64,000 nt of DNA, taken from the NCBI GenBank assembly GCA_050290225.1, contig JBNKHG010000025.1:1-64000 (forward strand), read 5' to 3'. Numbering within the stretch: the stretch's first letter is position 1; each line of letters begins with the position of its first letter. The translations under genes and the position numbers were made by a program. The notes beneath the pieces are model-generated. The model did not search any database and was not told the origin of the DNA. It saw only the letters and a program-made list of their open reading frames with translations. This document shows positions 17,969 to 27,146 of this stretch, piece after piece. The DNA is from JBNKHG01 sp050290225 (GTDB taxonomy: Bacteria; Pseudomonadota; Gammaproteobacteria; Pseudomonadales; Cellvibrionaceae).

Positions 17969-19510
17969 AAAGACACCGTGCACAAACCAGTGCTGCTGAT
18001 GGTGATCGTAGTAAATCCAGTAGTGGGCGCCGCTTTGGTGGCGGGCGATAAAGTAATCGCGCTGCTGGCGCGCCTGCCACCAGTGGCTGTCGTAGCGTTG
18101 TGGACCGCTGATCAGTTCCAGGGGACCGGCAAAATAGAGTTGTTGCTGACAGCGCCTGAGTGGTTGTGGCGGTTCATACAGCCATAGCGGTTGGCGCGGA
18201 TCTTGGTCGTGCGTGTGTTGCTTCTCTGCCTCGATCGATCGCTGCGCGTCCCTGGCGTTTTTCTTCTGCTGTCTGCGCGCGACCCTATGGCCTTTGGGGG
18301 CAGGGGCGGGTGCAACTTTTACCTGCTGCAGTTCGGGTAGATGTTCATCCTGCAGTTGCAGCGAAAAAACACTTTCGTTACCCAGGCGACCGCGCAGTTT
18401 GTCCAGCAAAAACCAGGGGTCGCCGTTGCCTGGTCCCGCCAGTTCACGAAACAGGGCGTGGTTGTCGGCAGTGGCTGGCTGCAGCTGGTGGGCGCTGAGG
18501 CGAACGGTTTCCACCGCTGAGGCCAGGGTCAGGGTTTCCAGTTTTAACAGGGTCAGGTCGAGAAAGTTGTGGGGGTTGTCTTGCCCGCGGGCGAGTTCAA
18601 TGGTGAGTTGCCTGGCGCATTTGTCGATGTGGAAAAAACGCCAGTGGAAACAGCGGCAATGCAACTGGCGCCGGCTGAGAAACTGGTGCAGTTCTGCCAG
18701 TAACTGCTGTATCGGCTGCTTCAGCATATCGATGGTGCTCAGGCCGCTGAGGAAATGGACTTCGCTGTCGAAGCGGGTGGGTGGTTCAATGTTTACCTGG
18801 GGATCGCTGCGTTCGCCGGTCAGTTGCGCCAGGTAGGTGAGCAGTCCCTGGCCGAAACGCTTGCCGAGGTCGGCACGGGGCAGGGCCAACAGTTCGCCGA
18901 TGGTGGTGAGCCCCAGTCCCTCGATTTGCTGCCGTTGTTGTTCTGTCAGCGCCAGCTGTGCCAGGGGACAGGGCGCCAGTTGCCGCAGAAAGAACGGCGG
19001 CCTGCAATCTTCGGTTGCCAGTGCTGGCATGACACTCTTTTCGTGAGAGAGGCTGAATACCTGGGCCGCCTTGGGCGTGTGGGCTAGCCCGCCGCGGTAG
19101 CAAAAACCCCGCTGCGCCAGTTCACTGTCGATCCGCTGTCGCAGTCGGGAAAGACCGCCAAACAGGCGCAGGCTGCCGCCGATTTCCAGTAGCAGGCTAT
19201 CGGGGGGCTGGGGGCAGACCGCAGGGGTAAACTGATAGGCCCAGTGGGCGAGGGATTGCAGCGCCCGCCGCTCCCGAGCGGGCTGTCGTTCCAGCGCTGC
19301 CAGATTGGCGTCGAGGGCATAGGCGCTGGCCAGAGTCATGCCAGGGGCAACGCCCCTGGCGCGGGCCACGTCATTGGCCAGTGACACCCGCTGCTTGTCG
19401 ATAATGGCAATGGCGGTACTTGTCTGTGGGGCGCCGCGCTGCACCAGGTCCAGCGACAACCGGGGGAAGCGGAGACAGAGCCAGAGCGGGCCAGGGACTG
19501 AGGCGGTCAT
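17963..19510 (-). CDS. imuB: ImuB, Y-family polymerase-like translesion protein
   Basis: The 515-residue protein has the Y-family (UmuC/DinB-like) layout but lacks the N-terminal catalytic aspartates. Where active enzymes have an acidic strand, this one reads LWLCLRFPRLSLDL. This is typical of ImuB, a non-catalytic hub that links the beta clamp, ImuA and DnaE2. The helix-hairpin-helix-like part IEGLGLTTIGELLALP is visible near residue 195. A basic region (HRVARRQQKKNARD) lies in the C-terminal quarter, within the ImuB-specific tail. It is 14 bases downstream of imuA and 105 bases upstream of dnaE2. Confidence 0.93.
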   Translation of the reverse strand: MTASVPGPLWLCLRFPRLSLDLVQRGAPQTSTAIAIIDKQRVSLANDVARARGVAPGMTLASAYALDANLAALERQPARERRALQSLAHWAYQFTPAVCPQPPDSLLLEIGGSLRLFGGLSRLRQRIDSELAQRGFCYRGGLAHTPKAAQVFSLSHEKSVMPALATEDCRPPFFLRQLAPCPLAQLALTEQQRQQIEGLGLTTIGELLALPRADLGKRFGQGLLTYLAQLTGERSDPQVNIEPPTRFDSEVHFLSGLSTIDMLKQPIQQLLAELHQFLSRRQLHCRCFHWRFFHIDKCARQLTIELARGQDNPHNFLDLTLLKLETLTLASAVETVRLSAHQLQPATADNHALFRELAGPGNGDPWFLLDKLRGRLGNESVFSLQLQDEHLPELQQVKVAPAPAPKGHRVARRQQKKNARDAQRSIEAEKQHTHDQDPRQPLWLYEPPQPLRRCQQQLYFAGPLELISGPQRYDSHWWQARQQRDYFIARHQSGAHYWIYYDHHQQHWFVHGVFG

Positions 19511-19524
19511 CGTGCAGCTTCACT

Positions 19525-20265
19525 TCAGGAAGAGCTGGCCAGGGTCGCCACCGCCGCTTTCGTGGTCGGTGCCGGGTGGAGGCGCAATGCGGGCATTCTG
19601 CCCAGGTGTACCGGTAGTTGCTCAGGGGCGAGACGGGAGATTTGCGGCAGCAGTTGCAGGCGCAGCTGTTGCCCGCTCCAGCCGCCGCGCTGTTTGAGAA
19701 TCTGCAGTTGCAGGTCGCCGTTGACGGCCGTGTCGAAGCCGATGCGCAGGGCCGAGGGGGAGGCCTGTTGGGCATGTTTCCGGGCGCGAAACAGCACGTG
19801 CCAGCTGTCGCCCTGGTGGGCGGCCTGTTGCAGCCGGCGCAGATCGCGATCGCCAATGGCCTGCCCCAGGCTCCAGGTCAGCACCGCGCCACAGCTGCCC
19901 GAGCGCAGGGCCTGGTCGGCACACCAGAGCAACTCGCGATGATGGCGCGGGCAGATGACCAGCAGCTGCTGCGGGTCCAGGCCGGCGGCGGCCAGCGCAG
20001 GGGCATAGGGCAGGAAGGGCGGTGCCACCAGCACCAGCCAGGGGCGCTGGCGCTGCTGGCGCAGGCCAGGCAGTAACAGCCGCAGCTCCCCCAGGCCACA
20101 GGCGGGCCCCAGCAGTTCGGTGGTGGCGCCCCGGGGCCAGCCGTGATCATGCAGCTGGGCGTCCAGCGCCTCGTAACCCGTGGCAATCACCGGGGTGAGC
20201 CTGCGACCGCGGGAGGCTTGCCAGACACTGGGGTGCTGGAGGAGTTGTTCCAGGGGCTTGTTCAT
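19525..20265 (-). CDS. imuA: ImuA, RecA-like translesion cassette protein
   Basis: I place the start at 20265 (MNKPLEQLLQHPSVW), giving 246 residues; an upstream in-frame start would overlap the LexA box. The RecA-like fold appears in TGYEALDAQLHDHGWPRGAT followed by TELLG, where true RecA has its Walker A region; the strict Walker A lysine is missing. ImuA proteins of Proteobacteria bind ImuB and RecA and are required for the mutagenic pathway. It is the first gene of imuA-imuB-dnaE2. The start codon lies only 11 bases from the LexA operator. Confidence 0.9.
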   Translation of the reverse strand: MNKPLEQLLQHPSVWQASRGRRLTPVIATGYEALDAQLHDHGWPRGATTELLGPACGLGELRLLLPGLRQQRQRPWLVLVAPPFLPYAPALAAAGLDPQQLLVICPRHHRELLWCADQALRSGSCGAVLTWSLGQAIGDRDLRRLQQAAHQGDSWHVLFRARKHAQQASPSALRIGFDTAVNGDLQLQILKQRGGWSGQQLRLQLLPQISRLAPEQLPVHLGRMPALRLHPAPTTKAAVATLASSS

Positions 20266-20276
20266 GATTTTAAATA

Positions 20277-20296
20277 TACTGTATAAAGATACAGTA
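20277..20296. promoter_or_regulatory. LexA (SOS) box between imuA and FAN1
   Basis: The 20-base TACTGTATAAAGATACAGTA matches the gammaproteobacterial consensus TACTGTATATATATACAGTA at 18 positions and has both CTGT and ACAG half-sites. It lies 11 bases upstream of the imuA start codon and 130 bases upstream of the FAN1 start, between divergent genes, so it could repress both directions. Confidence 0.9.
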
Positions 20297-20426
20297 TTCA
20301 AGGCGGGCGGGAGTCACTATATTGCTCCTTCTCTATATAGCACCCTGCCGTTCCACTCATTGGCCAGAATCAGGAGCGGCTATTATTCAGGAGCTAAAAG
20401 CTATTCAGGAGAGAAAAGCAGCGCCC

Positions 20427-22124
20427 ATGCCAGAGACCGTTGAACTGCCGCCGGACTACTACCTGACCAATTTCCGCGCGCTGGTGACATTTGTCTGGCA
20501 GCGCTACCAGCCGCTGCTGTCGGCCGAAGAGCAGGCTCTTTACCGGGCCTTCGAGCGTCTCGACCGGCATAGCCAGCAACTCTATATCCGTTTGCTGTCG
20601 CGCAAGGGAACACTGTTTCGCCAGGGCAAGTTGCACTACCCGGAAATCGAAAACCTGCCGGCGGCGGCCGTGCGTTTGGCGGAGGAGGGGCTTCTGGCCA
20701 TAGACCCGGCGTTGGCGCTGCAGGACTGTCTGCCGCTGTTTACCAAGGCGGAATTGGTGGCCCGCTGTGGCGTGCCTGAATTTAAAACCGCCAGGCGCGA
20801 GCAACTGGTGCAGGCACTGCTCGAGCGGGAGGCGGCCGATGCCCCTGCTTCATCACAGATTGCTTCATCACAGATTGTTCCGTCACTGTTGCGTGGCGAA
20901 ACCCTGCTGCAGGTATTGGGTGGCGAGGCGTTCGATACCTTTAAACTCTGCTTTTTCGGCAACCTGCGCCAGGACCTGACCGAATATGTGTTGCGGGACC
21001 TGGGGATCTACCGCTATGAGGCCTATGCCCTCGATGACAGCCTGCCCTTCAATTCGCGCACGCAGATAGAAAAACACTTGGGCTACTACCGGTGCCAGGA
21101 ACAACTGGAAGCGTCCATGGCGGAGGGGGTCGAGGCGATGGTCGCGCTGTCGTCGCAATTGCCGGACGACCCGGGTACCGACGCCAGCCTGACCCGGCGA
21201 TTGGAGCGTTGCCGCCTTACCCTCGCCCGACAGCTGGAACGCTGTGAAGCCTTTTCCGAAGCAGAGCGGCTCTACCGCCAGTGCTGTCAACCGCCGGCGC
21301 GGGAAAGACGCGCCCGCATGGCTGTGAGCCAGGGGCGTGTCGCAGAGGGGTTGCAGTTGTGCCGGGATATTTTGAGCGCGCCGGTCAATGAAGAGGAGCG
21401 GGTGTTTGCCGAAAGCTTCGGCTATCGCACCGCGAAAAAGCAGGGGCTGGCCTGGGCGGTGCCCGATAGCTATCAGCCGCAAACCCTGTCCGTGGAGTTG
21501 CCTTTGGTGGCGGGGGCTTGCGTCGAACAGCTGGCGGGTGAGTATCTGAGCGCCGAAGGGTCCTGCTTCTATGTGGAAAACAGCCTGTTTAACGGTGTGT
21601 TGGGATTGCTGATCTGGGATATCGTTTTTGCTTCCGTGCCCGGGGCCTTTTTCAACCCCTTCCAGGTGGCGCCCGCGGATTTCTATACCCCGGATTTTTA
21701 TCGTCTGCGCCGCGCGGCTTTAGAGGCGCGCCTGCAAGAAGTGGACAGCGAGGGTTTTGTCGAGCGCATCTGGCGGACCTACGGCGACAAACAGGGCATT
21801 GCCAATCCTCTGGTGAACTGGGGGGTGTTGCCGGAAACGTTGCTGCACCTGTGTCTGGCGCGTATTCCCCGGGACCACTGGCGGTCCCTGTTGCAACGAC
21901 TGCTGTCGGATTTGCGCTATAACCGCAATGGGCTGCCCGACTTGATCGTCTTTCCTGATAATGGCCCCGACGCAGGCGGTTACCGCCTGGTGGAGGTCAA
22001 GGGGCCGGGTGACCGGCTCCAGAAAAATCAATTGCGCTGGATGCGTTTTTTTGCCGCGGAGTCTATCCCGCACCAGGTCTTGCAGGTGCAGTGGGCAAAC
22101 GGGGATGTTAAGGCGCCGGGATGA
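20427..22124 (+). CDS. FAN1-type structure-specific nuclease (VRR-NUC)
   Basis: The 565-residue protein starts at 20427 (MPETVELPPDYYL). The VRR-NUC domain is at the C-terminus (about 450-560): NGLPDLIVF, then YRLVEVKGPGDRLQKNQ with the D...EVK nuclease residues and the conserved Gln. The N-terminal and middle regions match bacterial FAN1 (SAP-like helices near 140-165, TPR-like helices beyond). FAN1 cuts 5' flaps and unhooks interstrand crosslinks. Its stop overlaps the start of the helicase gene (ATGA), so the two are translationally coupled. Likely SOS-regulated from the box at 20277. Confidence 0.9.
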   Translation: MPETVELPPDYYLTNFRALVTFVWQRYQPLLSAEEQALYRAFERLDRHSQQLYIRLLSRKGTLFRQGKLHYPEIENLPAAAVRLAEEGLLAIDPALALQDCLPLFTKAELVARCGVPEFKTARREQLVQALLEREAADAPASSQIASSQIVPSLLRGETLLQVLGGEAFDTFKLCFFGNLRQDLTEYVLRDLGIYRYEAYALDDSLPFNSRTQIEKHLGYYRCQEQLEASMAEGVEAMVALSSQLPDDPGTDASLTRRLERCRLTLARQLERCEAFSEAERLYRQCCQPPARERRARMAVSQGRVAEGLQLCRDILSAPVNEEERVFAESFGYRTAKKQGLAWAVPDSYQPQTLSVELPLVAGACVEQLAGEYLSAEGSCFYVENSLFNGVLGLLIWDIVFASVPGAFFNPFQVAPADFYTPDFYRLRRAALEARLQEVDSEGFVERIWRTYGDKQGIANPLVNWGVLPETLLHLCLARIPRDHWRSLLQRLLSDLRYNRNGLPDLIVFPDNGPDAGGYRLVEVKGPGDRLQKNQLRWMRFFAAESIPHQVLQVQWANGDVKAPG

Positions 22125-24595
22125 CAGAGGACACTCTCACAGCAACGGCGTCAACCGTGCGGCTATCGGTGGGAGAACTGGTGGCCTTTGCCTGCCGCAG
22201 CGGTGATCTGGTCACTTCGATGCCCTCTGGTCCCTCGGCCCAGGAGGGGATTCGCGCCCATCGAAAATTGCAAAAGCAGCGACCTGAAGAGGCGGAGGCG
22301 GAATACCCGCTGGCGGTGACAGTGACAGCGGGAGAGTGTCAGTTCCTGCTCGGCGGACGGGTGGATATTCTGCATCCGCAGACCGACCTGCACCGTCCGG
22401 TACAACTGGACGAAATCAAAACCACCTATTGTCCGCCGGAACAGCTGTCGCCGAATCAAAAAGCCCTGCATTGGGCGCAGTTGAAAATCTACGGTTTTTG
22501 TTACTGCGAGCAACAGCGCCAGGCGGGTGTAACGGTGGAGCGGTTGGCCCTGCAAATGTTGTGGTACAACCTGAAGGAGAAAAAAGTCTATCGCCAGTTG
22601 CAGACGTTTTCCGCCGAATCCCTGGTGGACTTCGCGGGTGAGGCCCTGGCCCGCTATGCAACATGGTGGAAACAATGGCAGAGCCATCAAGCGCGACTCC
22701 TGGAGACAGCGAAAGCGCTGGCGTTTCCCTTTCCCGCCTATCGCGCGGGGCAACGGGAAATGGCGGTGGCGGTGTACCGCACGTTGCGCGACGCCCGGCA
22801 GCTGGTGGTGGAGGCTCCGACCGGTATTGGCAAAACCATCAGCAGCCTCTATCCGACCATCAAGGCCATCGGCGAAGGATTGTTGGATCGCGCTGTCTAC
22901 CTGACGGCGAAAAACTCCGGCCGCCAGGCCGTACGCGATGCTGTTAATCTGCTGCGGAACACGGGACTGTCCCTCTCGTTGCTGGTCATACAGGCGCGGG
23001 ACAAAACCTGTGCCTGCCGTACCGGTGACTGTGCCCTGGATGCGGATGGCCTGTGTCCTCGCACCCGGGGGTTTTACGATCGCCTGCCGGCGGCGCGGTG
23101 CGAGTTGTTGGACTGCGAGCTGATGACGCCGGAACAGGTGGCGAGGGTGGCGGCCGAACACCAAGTGTGTCCTTTTGAATTGTCGCTGGAAATGCTGCCT
23201 TGGGCCGATCTGGTGGTCTGTGACTTCAACTATGTGTTCGATCCCCTGGTGAATCTCAGCGGTGTTTATACCGACAGCAGGCGTACAGCATTGCTGGTCG
23301 ACGAGGCTCACAATCTGGGTGAGCGCGGACGGGCCATGTACACCGCCGCTGTGGTTCGCAGTGAAATACGCCGTGCCGCCCGTGCCTGCAAGGTGTCGCA
23401 ACCACCGTTATGTCGCACCATGGAATCCCTGCAGCGGGCTTTGAGTCGATGGGCCCAAAGGGTTGAGGGCGAGTCGGCGATTCTCTCCCTGGAGGCGCCC
23501 GAGCAGCGTCCCCAGGGAGTGGCGCGGGCGGTCAATCGGCTGTTGGAAACGCTGACGTTGCTGGCGGAAACCGGCAGCGCTTACCCGGATGAAATGGGAG
23601 ACTGGCTCAAGACTGTCTACCGCTATGCCTGCATCGATCAATTGGCCCAGGCCAATCACCGCAGCCTGACGCGGGTGAGGCCGATGCCGGGCGGGGCGAG
23701 AGTCAAAAACGGACGGGAAATCTCACTGCAACTGCTGTGTCTCGACGCCGGCGACTATTTGGCTGAGCGCTATCGCGAGTTTCAGGCGGTGGTGTTTTTC
23801 TCGGCCACCCTGCGCCCGCCCGCTTATATCTGTCGCCAATTGGGGTTGACGCCCGAAGTGCCCTATCTGGCTTTGCCCTCGCCCTTCCAGGCGCGACAAC
23901 TGGGGGGCTTTGTCTGTCCCTATGTGGATACCCGCTACCGGCAACGCGCCAGTGCCATAGCGCCCATCGTGGATCTCGTGATACGGGTTTACCAGGCCAG
24001 GCGTGGCAACTACCTGGTGTTTTTCCCTTCCTACCAATTTATGCAGCAGGTGGTGGAACACTTTCAAACGCAGTATCCCGAGGTGCCGCTGGTGGTGCAG
24101 CAGGCCGGTGCCAGCGAAGCGGAACGGGCGGACTTTTTACAGCGTTTTAACGCCGGGGAGAGCAACCTGGGATTTGCCATTATGGGGGGTATCTTCGGTG
24201 AAGGTATCGACTACCTGGGGGAACGGCTGGTGGGGGCGGTGGTGATCGGTGTCGGCCTGCCGCAGGTCGGTGATGAGCAGGAACTGCTGCGCCAGGTTTG
24301 CGAACAGCGGGGAGACAACGGTTTTGACTTTGCCTATCGTTACCCGGGAATGACCCGGGTACTGCAAACGGCGGGGCGGGTGATCCGTAGCGAGGAGGAT
24401 CGCGGCATTCTGGTGCTGGTGGACAACCGTTTTGCCCAACCCTTTTACCGCCACCTCTACCCCGAGTGGTGGCAGTTACGGAGCTGTGAAAATGGCGAGC
24501 AATTATCGGCGGGGCTGTCGGCCTTCTGGCAGCTTCCGGCCGGATCGAAGCCTACCTATCCTATATGCGTCAATATCACTTTGAAGGAGTACTAG
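22121..24595 (+). CDS. XPD/DinG-like DNA helicase with N-terminal PD-(D/E)XK nuclease-like region
   Basis: The protein has 824 residues. Residues 1-170 resemble a RecB/Cas4-like nuclease (GGRVDILHP, then QLDEIKTTY). The superfamily 2 helicase follows: Walker A APTGIGKTIS at about residue 232, an iron-sulfur-type Cys cluster (CACRTGDC and later Cys, about 297-350), DEAH box VDEAHNL near 395, and C-terminal motif QTAGRVIRSEEDRG near 752. It probably unwinds damaged forks ahead of FAN1, whose gene it overlaps by four bases. The last codons (ending ITLKEY) and the TAG stop fall inside a dispersed repeat. Confidence 0.9.
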   Translation: MTEDTLTATASTVRLSVGELVAFACRSGDLVTSMPSGPSAQEGIRAHRKLQKQRPEEAEAEYPLAVTVTAGECQFLLGGRVDILHPQTDLHRPVQLDEIKTTYCPPEQLSPNQKALHWAQLKIYGFCYCEQQRQAGVTVERLALQMLWYNLKEKKVYRQLQTFSAESLVDFAGEALARYATWWKQWQSHQARLLETAKALAFPFPAYRAGQREMAVAVYRTLRDARQLVVEAPTGIGKTISSLYPTIKAIGEGLLDRAVYLTAKNSGRQAVRDAVNLLRNTGLSLSLLVIQARDKTCACRTGDCALDADGLCPRTRGFYDRLPAARCELLDCELMTPEQVARVAAEHQVCPFELSLEMLPWADLVVCDFNYVFDPLVNLSGVYTDSRRTALLVDEAHNLGERGRAMYTAAVVRSEIRRAARACKVSQPPLCRTMESLQRALSRWAQRVEGESAILSLEAPEQRPQGVARAVNRLLETLTLLAETGSAYPDEMGDWLKTVYRYACIDQLAQANHRSLTRVRPMPGGARVKNGREISLQLLCLDAGDYLAERYREFQAVVFFSATLRPPAYICRQLGLTPEVPYLALPSPFQARQLGGFVCPYVDTRYRQRASAIAPIVDLVIRVYQARRGNYLVFFPSYQFMQQVVEHFQTQYPEVPLVVQQAGASEAERADFLQRFNAGESNLGFAIMGGIFGEGIDYLGERLVGAVVIGVGLPQVGDEQELLRQVCEQRGDNGFDFAYRYPGMTRVLQTAGRVIRSEEDRGILVLVDNRFAQPFYRHLYPEWWQLRSCENGEQLSAGLSAFWQLPAGSKPTYPICVNITLKEY
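24566..24595 (+). repeat. dispersed repeat, copy A (3' part)
   Basis: This copy runs from TGCGTCAATATCA to TTGAAGGAGTACTAG and shares the distal half of the copies at 35428-35486 and 37512-37571. Here it encodes the last residues of the helicase and supplies its TAG stop. Confidence 0.6.
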
Positions 24596-24646
24596 GCCGC
24601 CCTGGAATTTCCTGCCCCTGGCGTTAATTCGTCCTGTAACGGGGCC

Positions 24647-25762
24647 TTACAATCCAACGTAAACCGCTTTGGGACGTATTAATCTGGGCGCTTGCTGAAA
24701 TTCAAAATAATGCGCGATATAACCGAACACTCGGGCCATGGCAAAAATAGCGGTAAAAAACTCCGGTGTTATGCCCAGTGAATGAAAAACGGCGCCCTTA
24801 TAAAACTCGACATTGGCCCAAATTTGTTGCTGTTTTAGCGCAAATTCTTCCTGGCAGCTTTGCTCAACGGCAATCAGAATATCCAACAGCCGCTTCGCCT
24901 GGTCTTCCCTGCAATAATGCTGTGCCAATGGTTTGAGAATTCGGGCTCTGGGATCCACTACCTGGTATTCACGATGCCCCATACCCATGATTTTTTGTTT
25001 TGACGCTAATGTCTGTTGAACATATTCACGGGCGTGTTCCGGCGTGCCGATTTTTTCAGCCATTTCCAGCGCGGCCTGGTCGGCACCACCGTGCAAACGA
25101 CCGAACAAGGCGCCGATGGAAGCCGCGATCACCGACTGAATGGGTGCCTGTGTGCTGGCGACAACGCGGCCGGCGAAAGTGCCGGCGTTATAACCGTGTT
25201 CCAGTTGCAGGATCTGCGTCACGTCCAGCAGACGACAGGCTTCTCCGGACGGCTGACGACCGGTGAACATCCACAAAAAATTACCGTGAAACGAGCCTGC
25301 GTCAATATAATCCACTGTTGTGCCATTGGTCCTCAGCTGGTTCCAATTGGCAATTAATGTTGGAATTTTCGCGGCTATGGTCAACGCCGCGGACGCTTGT
25401 TCATTATCCGTTGGCAGGGGGGTGGCATTATCGGTTGGCAGCGCCATTATCGGAATCAGGCTTTGCAACATTAGCATCGGGTGCGTCTGGCGGGGCAACT
25501 GTTCCAAGACACGCTTTTCTTTGGGTGTCAGCCTGCCTCTTTCGATCAACAAAGGCTCTAATTGCTGCCACTGAAGTGAATCCAGGCCGCCGGCCGCGTC
25601 ACCAAACAACACCCACCAGGCCGCTTTGGCGAAGGGCCAATCCACCAATGTTTCAATAGGCACGCCGCGGTAACGCAATTCACCGCGTTCGCCATCAATG
25701 TCGGAAATGGCGGTCTGCCCGGCCACGACATTCTGCAAACCTATGTCAATAGTATCAGCCAT
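24647..25762 (-). CDS. citrate synthase family protein with altered catalytic site
   Basis: I place the start at 25762 (MADTIDIG), which has AGGAG eight bases upstream; 371 residues. Family motifs in order are: QLEHGYNAGTFAGRVVAST, GRLHGGADQAALEM (first catalytic His), MGMGHREYQVVDPRAR (second His), and NVEFYKGAVFHSLGI. In citrate and 2-methylcitrate synthases the last motif reads NVDFYSG and its Asp is the catalytic base, so Asp is replaced by Glu here. The position before GYNAG also differs from the common DHELNAS. It may be a citrate-synthase-like enzyme with another acyl-CoA or oxoacid. Transcribed divergently from a LysR gene. Confidence 0.85.
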   Translation of the reverse strand: MADTIDIGLQNVVAGQTAISDIDGERGELRYRGVPIETLVDWPFAKAAWWVLFGDAAGGLDSLQWQQLEPLLIERGRLTPKEKRVLEQLPRQTHPMLMLQSLIPIMALPTDNATPLPTDNEQASAALTIAAKIPTLIANWNQLRTNGTTVDYIDAGSFHGNFLWMFTGRQPSGEACRLLDVTQILQLEHGYNAGTFAGRVVASTQAPIQSVIAASIGALFGRLHGGADQAALEMAEKIGTPEHAREYVQQTLASKQKIMGMGHREYQVVDPRARILKPLAQHYCREDQAKRLLDILIAVEQSCQEEFALKQQQIWANVEFYKGAVFHSLGITPEFFTAIFAMARVFGYIAHYFEFQQAPRLIRPKAVYVGL

Positions 25763-25867
25763 GTGCTTTACTCCTCTTGACCTATTTCCCCGCAGTTTAT
25801 CTGGCCATTTTCTATAAACCCAGTTAAACTTATTCATCTTTTGATTAGTGTAACTTATAACTCTGAC

Positions 25868-26755
25868 ATGCGATTAGAAAATGCGGAAGTGAATATTTTC
25901 AGAACGGTGGTCGAGACCGGAGGGTTTCGCAAAGCTGCTGATCACCTGCATCTAACCCAGTCGGCAATCAGTCAGTCGATCAAGAATCTCGAAACCAAAT
26001 TGGAGGTACAGCTGCTGCATAGGGGGCCTCCGCTACGGGTGACGGATGCGGGCAGGCGGTTGCTCAACTATGCCCACGATATCAAACGCGAAGAACAGAG
26101 CGTGCTGGAGGATATCGAACGTATTCGCGAAGGGAAAGATGAGCAGCTCTCGCTGGCATTGGACAGCGGCGTTAACCGTTTTCACGCCCCGGAATTGATT
26201 TCACAATTCTGTCTTCGCTGGCCGAGGGCAAAACTCAAAGTACGCGAGATGCCCAGTCGGGATATTATCTATGCCGTATTATCCGGCCAGTATGAGTTGG
26301 GTCTGGGTCCCTTTCAAACACATATGGAAGCTTTTGAAACCTTGCCGTTGTTCAAGGATAAACGTGTGCTTGTGGTCAGCCCCAATTGCCCGCAATTCGA
26401 TGAGCTGGTTACCGTCCCGGAAAACAGTTTTAAAAACATCCCGCTCATCGTGTCTTCCGTCGACCAACCGGAGCAAAGGCCCTCCACTCAGAAACTGCGC
26501 GACCAATTCCTCACGGTTTGGGAGGTAACCAGCCTCAACTTGCGGCTCGGTTTGTTAGACCGGGGGCTCGGTATCGCCTATATCAGTGAGACCGCGTTAA
26601 AGGAACTCCCCCAATACCAACATTTTCACGCCTTGGAAAATCATCCCAGCAACTGTATCTACCGCCAAGTGGGATTGTATTACCGAAAAGGTCGCGAGCT
26701 GACGCAAACCGCTCAGGATATTATCGAGATCTGCAGGGATTACTGGTTGCGATAG
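25868..26755 (+). CDS. LysR family transcriptional regulator
   Basis: The 295-residue protein starts at 25868 (MRLENAEVNIFR). The N-terminal winged helix-turn-helix is typical: GGFRKAADHLHLTQSAISQS and KNLETKLEVQLLHRG (residues 15-60). The remaining 200 residues form the periplasmic-binding-like effector domain. The gene is divergent from the citrate-synthase-like gene, with 105 bases between the start codons, so it most likely controls that gene and itself. The ligand is unknown but may be an organic acid, by analogy with the neighbour. Confidence 0.9.
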   Translation: MRLENAEVNIFRTVVETGGFRKAADHLHLTQSAISQSIKNLETKLEVQLLHRGPPLRVTDAGRRLLNYAHDIKREEQSVLEDIERIREGKDEQLSLALDSGVNRFHAPELISQFCLRWPRAKLKVREMPSRDIIYAVLSGQYELGLGPFQTHMEAFETLPLFKDKRVLVVSPNCPQFDELVTVPENSFKNIPLIVSSVDQPEQRPSTQKLRDQFLTVWEVTSLNLRLGLLDRGLGIAYISETALKELPQYQHFHALENHPSNCIYRQVGLYYRKGRELTQTAQDIIEICRDYWLR

Positions 26756-26960
26756 CGAACCACTGACCGACATCAACTCTGGTGCCCATCCAGAAACGTA
26801 ACATTCCTAAATTGTAAAAGCTTGGATTCGATCCAGCTGTTCTCGATATCGGGGCTCTATTTGATTTTTAAGTTGCTACTCAAAAAATCTGTAATTCCTT
26901 GCTGGCTGATTTATGAAAAGCGTGTATGGATTTTCTATTCTCGGTTTGGTTTTTAACGAT

Positions 26961-27146
26961 GAGACCGCCGAGGGGAGACAGGGGTGTTGACGCCGCCCTG
27001 CAAACGCCGGAGTGCCGGACCACCCTGTTTGAAGGGCTTGTCGGGCACATCCCTGTGCCCTGCTCACAACACCCCTGTCTCCCCTCGGCTCAGAACTCCG
27101 GATTAAACAGTGTCGCTGCTATATCCTTCTAGAAAACTACCCCTTG
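26961..27146. repeat. nested inverted repeats, hairpin-forming element
   Basis: A perfect 22-bp inverted repeat occupies 26968-26989 and 27067-27088 (arms begin CCGAGGGGAGACAGG). Inside it lies another stem, GGGCAC-ATCCCT-GTGCCC (about 27043-27060). Outside it GAGACCGCC (26961-26969) pairs with GGCGGTCTC (about 27137-27145). No convincing protein is encoded within. It could be a miniature mobile element or a structured RNA. It lies in the 797-bp gap 26756-27552, which holds no recognised gene. Confidence 0.65.
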
